Assembly: GCA_949152475.1 (NCBI GenBank)
Contig: OX424559.1
Location: 32,283,119 to 32,347,118 of the forward strand
Source: Terebella lapidaria
Taxonomy: Eukaryota; Annelida; Polychaeta; Terebellida; Terebellidae
Direction of reading: 5' to 3'
Length of the DNA stretch: 64,000 nt
A model generated the notes under the pieces. It was not told the DNA's origin. It saw only the letters and a program-made list of their open reading frames with translations, and did no database searches. Shown here piece by piece: positions 60,399-64,000 of this stretch; the stretch's first letter is position 1; every line of letters starts with the position of its first letter. Position numbers and translations under genes: made by a program.

Positions 60399-62348
60399 AA
60401 ATTAGCCCAAGGGTCTTTTGTCCCATGACCTTGCAAATAACGTCATTGGTCAAATCAAGGTCACGAGAATATTCAGCGTTTATCCTTTCTAGTACATTCA
60501 CAATTCATTCCTAAGCTGTAAAGTCAATAATAAATGAGATATTAGCCATTTATGATCTGACCTTGAAAGTGAGGGCAAAGATGAAGTTCAAGGTCATGAG
60601 AATATTCAGCATCTTTCATTTCCTTTGTGTTTGCAATTGATTCCTGAGCTGTAAAGTCGATGATAAGCAAGTCATTAGTCGTTTTGTGCTCTGACCTTGA
60701 AAATAAAGTCAAGGACAAACTCAAGGTCATCAGAATATTCAGTGTATATCATTTTCCAAATGTCCACAATTGGTTCCCATGCTATTAGGTCAAAAGAGAA
60801 GCAAGATATCAGCCAATTCGCCTTTTGACCTTGAAAATGAGGTCAAAGGTCGAATTCAGCGTCATGGCAATATTCAGCATACATCATTTACTATATGTTC
60901 ACATTTGATTCCTAAGCTGTAAAGTCGATATGGGAGATATTAGTCATTTTGTCCTGTGACCTTTGAATTTAGGTCAAAGGTCAAATCCTAGATCATGAGA
61001 ATAAAAAATGAGGTCAAAGGTCAAATTTAAAGTCATCAGAATATTCAGCGTATATCATTTCTTAAATGTCCACAACTGATTCCTGAGTTGTAAAGTCGGT
61101 AATGAGCGAGTATTAGCCATTTTGTGTGCTGACCTTGAAACTGAGGTCAGAAATCAAATTCGAGGTCATGCGAATATTCAGCATATATCATATCCTATAT
61201 GTCCACAATTGATCCCTAAGCTGTAAAATCGATAATAAGTGAGATATTAGCCATTTTGTCCTGTGATCTTGAAAATGAGGTCAAACGTCAAATTCAAGGT
61301 CATGGCAATAATCTGCATATATCATTTCCTATATGTTCATTTTGATTCCTAAGCTGTAAAGTCGATAAGAAGCGAGATATTAGCCACTTTTCCTATGACC
61401 TTGAAAATGAAGTCAAAGGTCAAATTCAAGGTCATCAGAATATTCGGCGCATATCATTTCCTAAAAGTCCACAATTGATTCCTACGCTGTAAAGTCGATA
61501 ATATGCGAGATATTAGCCATTCTGTGCTCTTGACCTTGAAATTGAGGTCAGAGGTCAAATTCAAGGCCAGGAGAGTATTCAGCATATATCATTTCCTAAA
61601 TGTCCACAATTGCTCCCTAAGCTGTAAAATCAATAATAAAAGAGACATTAGCCATTTTGTCCTGTGAACTTGAAAATTAGGTCAAAGGTCAAATTCAAGG
61701 TCATGAGAATATTCGGCATATATCTTCTCCTATATGTCCACAATTGATTCCTAAGCTGTAAAGTCGATAATAAGCAAAATATTAGACATTTTGTGCTCTG
61801 ACTTTGAAACCGAGGTCAGATGTCAAATTCAAGGTCACGAGAATAGTCAGCATATATCATTTCCTATATGTCTACAATTCATTCCTAATCTCTAATATCA
61901 ATATTAAGTGAGATATTAATGTGTCCCATTATAAAGCATAGGAGAATTTAACATGGGAAAGTCCCATTTGGGCTGATTTTGGGCCCAAAATGGCCCACTT
62001 CAAGCACTTCAAGGGCAACGAAATTTATACATGTCACAGAGGTATATATGAGGAGTGTTATGCATCAATAAGAAAAAAAGTTACTGAACAGATTTTGAGA
62101 AAACGACCGTCAAAGTCAAAAACCGGCCAGTTTTCGACGAAAACGGCGGCCATTTTGAAAAAAAAATCGAAAATCAGAAAACTAAAAAAAAAATACTTTC
62201 CTGGAAATAATTTTAGGTATTTTTGTGCACAATTCCAGAAATATTCCATCATAAACTTTAAAGATAAGAATGTGAACGGACGGACGAACGACGGACGCCG
62301 GACGCAACGCCATGGCAATAGGTTATCGGACCAAAGGTCCGGTAACCT
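60399..62348 (+). mobile_element. Array transposon, copy C
   Basis: The left end AATTAGCCCAAGGGTC lacks a clear GTTACCGG motif; the right end is GGTCCGGTAACCT. About eleven units are more diverged than in copy B. The right module (about 61880-62348) contains TGGGAAAGTCCCATTTGGGC and the GACGGACGGAC run. The open frame at 61990-62385 runs through this module and past the element end, and is not a gene. Confidence 0.8.
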
Positions 62349-62880
62349 GACAAAAGCAATAACTCTATTTTGTACGAAAAATTAAACATTCATTGCAAAA
62401 TATAGTATATTATACTCTATAACACAAACACGTGTACATATATGTATTTCTTTTTATCATACCTATAGTATTGTTCCTGATTCTAGGTGGCAGTGATATA
62501 GCAGATTCTACTATCATTGTCAACAAGACTGAACTATATATCATCCATGTTATAACGCGGAAGTGACTTCACAGATATCACTGCCACTGCCAGCAGAACG
62601 ACACTGTCAGGCATGATGCCAGATGGCAGTGATTTCCCAGACAAGGAACATGGGGTCTGGAAATCACTGCAAGCTACATGTACCTGTAAAATATCGGTAG
62701 TTACCGCCGCCTGACATCAGTTCAGTCTTAGTGGGAGTGGCATTGGAATCTAGAAAATCACTGCCAGCTAGCATCAGACACCATCACAAACTATAAAGCT
62801 GATTGCAAGTACTTCATCCGTTTGTGTAAATGATATGCTTGTAGGTGAGCCACATGCTGCAATTTTGAATATTTAACGAT
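62349..62880. other. Intergenic; short CACTGCCA repeats
   Basis: GGCAGTGAT and ATCACTGCCA words recur on both strands between 62488 and 62775 (e.g. GGCAGTGATTTCCCAGAC, TCTGGAAATCACTGC), giving small overlapping palindromes. No gene recognised. Confidence 0.5.
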
Positions 62881-63624
62881 AAGGCCTAAAGAAATTAATT
62901 TTCTGTTTCTCGTCCCCGCCCGCCTGTGTTCAAAAGCAGCGATTCTCAAATAAAAAATAAATTGTTCCCGCCCCTATTTTGATGATAGCGAATGATCGAG
63001 ACACCGAATCACAGCATGCAACTTAGATATATATTTAACTTTCCTCCCTGTCTTCTTTCCCGACAAACGAGACGAAGACGCTACCAGTTTTCAAAAACAG
63101 TTACTCCTTGTGGGGACATGCATGCAATAATACATATAAAATTGTGATCACGAATTGATTTACTATTTTTCCTCATGTATATTCCGATGAACATATTAAC
63201 TGATAGAAAGGTTCTCCACAATAACTCATCATTGGAATATATTATCAACTGACGGTTTTTTGATAATACTACTACTAGTACACATAATCATCCTGTTTGT
63301 GCTGACTGCTAGGATGATGGCACACCAGTAGTGCCAAGGTGCCCGGCCAAGAACTTTCAAGCCCCAAATAAATCGAGCATCCAGAAATGAAATCATGTGT
63401 TACACATGGTTTCAATTCTAAAGCCTTGATTTATTTGGCTCAAAAACATATGTGCGCAAGTGTTGTTTTTTTCAATCAATCAATCAAATTCATTTTGGAA
63501 ATGTCATTTTCTCTTGAGCTGAGGACAATATTTTTTGCAAAATAAAAAATAAAAAGTCCCTCCCTACCCAGTTTTAAGAAAATAGGAGGACGAGAAACAG
63601 AATATTATTTTTTTCAGGCCTAAG
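62881..63624. mobile_element. TIR element (TTTCTCGTCC family), copy 2
   Basis: The left end AGGCCTAAAGAAATTAATTT, TCTGTTTCTCGTCCCCGCC pairs with the right end GGACGAGAAACAGAATATTA, TTTTTTTCAGGCCTAAG. It is longer than copy 1 because of extra internal sequence. No coding capacity. Confidence 0.7.
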
Positions 63625-64000
63625 TATGCTGAAACAGAACACATGGCAAGATGGATGGAATATATATCGCTCACAACCGATTCATGAAGAACTTGAAGCC
63701 TACGATTAAGAACATTGACATATAAATGTCGTAATAAACACAATCCAGTTACTGCTCTCCAACGAGGCTAACAATATCTTGGAAGTTTTATGGGCTGGGT
63801 GCTGATCCGCCACATTAGCTCAAAGTGTGAGATCAACACTCGACCCATATCTGTGTCGCATAATAAAAAATATTTATAAGTTCACAGACTGGTAATGAGA
63901 GGCATAGACATGCTGAAAAAATGCAAACATTATAAAAGTCAACATATAACCGGCTGAGAAAATGATACACGTGAACGGGATATTTAAATGTTTCCTTCAT

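Noticed and set aside
61990..62385. 131-aa plus-strand frame
   Set aside because: It runs through the right module of array transposon copy C and past its end; equivalent frames in copies A and B are shorter or broken, so it is not under coding constraint.

Overview
The window looks like nuclear DNA from a marine bilaterian invertebrate, probably a spiralian (mollusc, brachiopod or similar). This is inference from its content: AT-rich DNA, multi-exon genes with GT-AG introns, lineage-expanded types (C-type-lectin receptor, TRIM with an NHL-like C-terminus, orphan rhodopsin-like GPCR), decayed non-LTR retrotransposons and many foldback/MITE-like elements. Nothing prokaryotic is present. The species cannot be fixed from the sequence.

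Layout. 1-0.9 kb (+): last exon of an ankyrin-repeat protein. 2.4-4.0 kb (-): decayed L1/Tx1-like reverse transcriptase. 4.1-5.6 kb: first copy of a transposon carrying a ~134-bp tandem array; a second, Jockey/CR1-like RT fragment follows directly. 8.3-17.7 kb (-): an 11-exon gene reconstructed here, about 501 aa, with a signal peptide, a Shisa/STMC6-like cysteine module, one membrane segment and a duplicated cytosolic domain I do not recognise. Its long first intron holds a MITE with a nested foldback and the second array transposon. 18-23 kb: no gene, several palindromic elements. 23.4-28.6 kb (-): a complete 8-exon gene, 1013 aa, with signal peptide, two C-type lectin-like domains, Thr/Pro-rich mucin stalk, one membrane segment and a 413-residue cytosolic tail with paired YEDI tyrosine motifs. 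31.2-31.7 kb (-): RT fragment. 33.4-34.4 kb (+): intronless orphan GPCR. 34.6-43.8 kb: TIR elements, a reverse-oriented array remnant and a larger RT pseudogene. 47.8-59.7 kb (-): a 36-bp minisatellite and a RING/B-box/coiled-coil gene with an NHL-like C-terminus. That gene contains five tandem copies of a 69-nt phase-0 mini-exon and a first intron packed with a ~198-bp tandem repeat. 60.4-62.3 kb: third copy of the array transposon.

The genes do not form an operon. Two minus-strand genes are surface receptors with large cytosolic parts, and the third is a TRIM-type putative E3 ligase, so signalling or immune-type functions are plausible but inferred. The strongest items for follow-up are: (1) the Shisa-like receptor with the duplicated cytosolic domain; (2) the two-CTLD mucin receptor; (3) the mini-exon array in the TRIM gene; (4) the transposon family that amplifies direct-repeat nuclear-receptor half-sites. 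Exon models were built by hand from splice-site consensus and reading phase; no transcript evidence was available.
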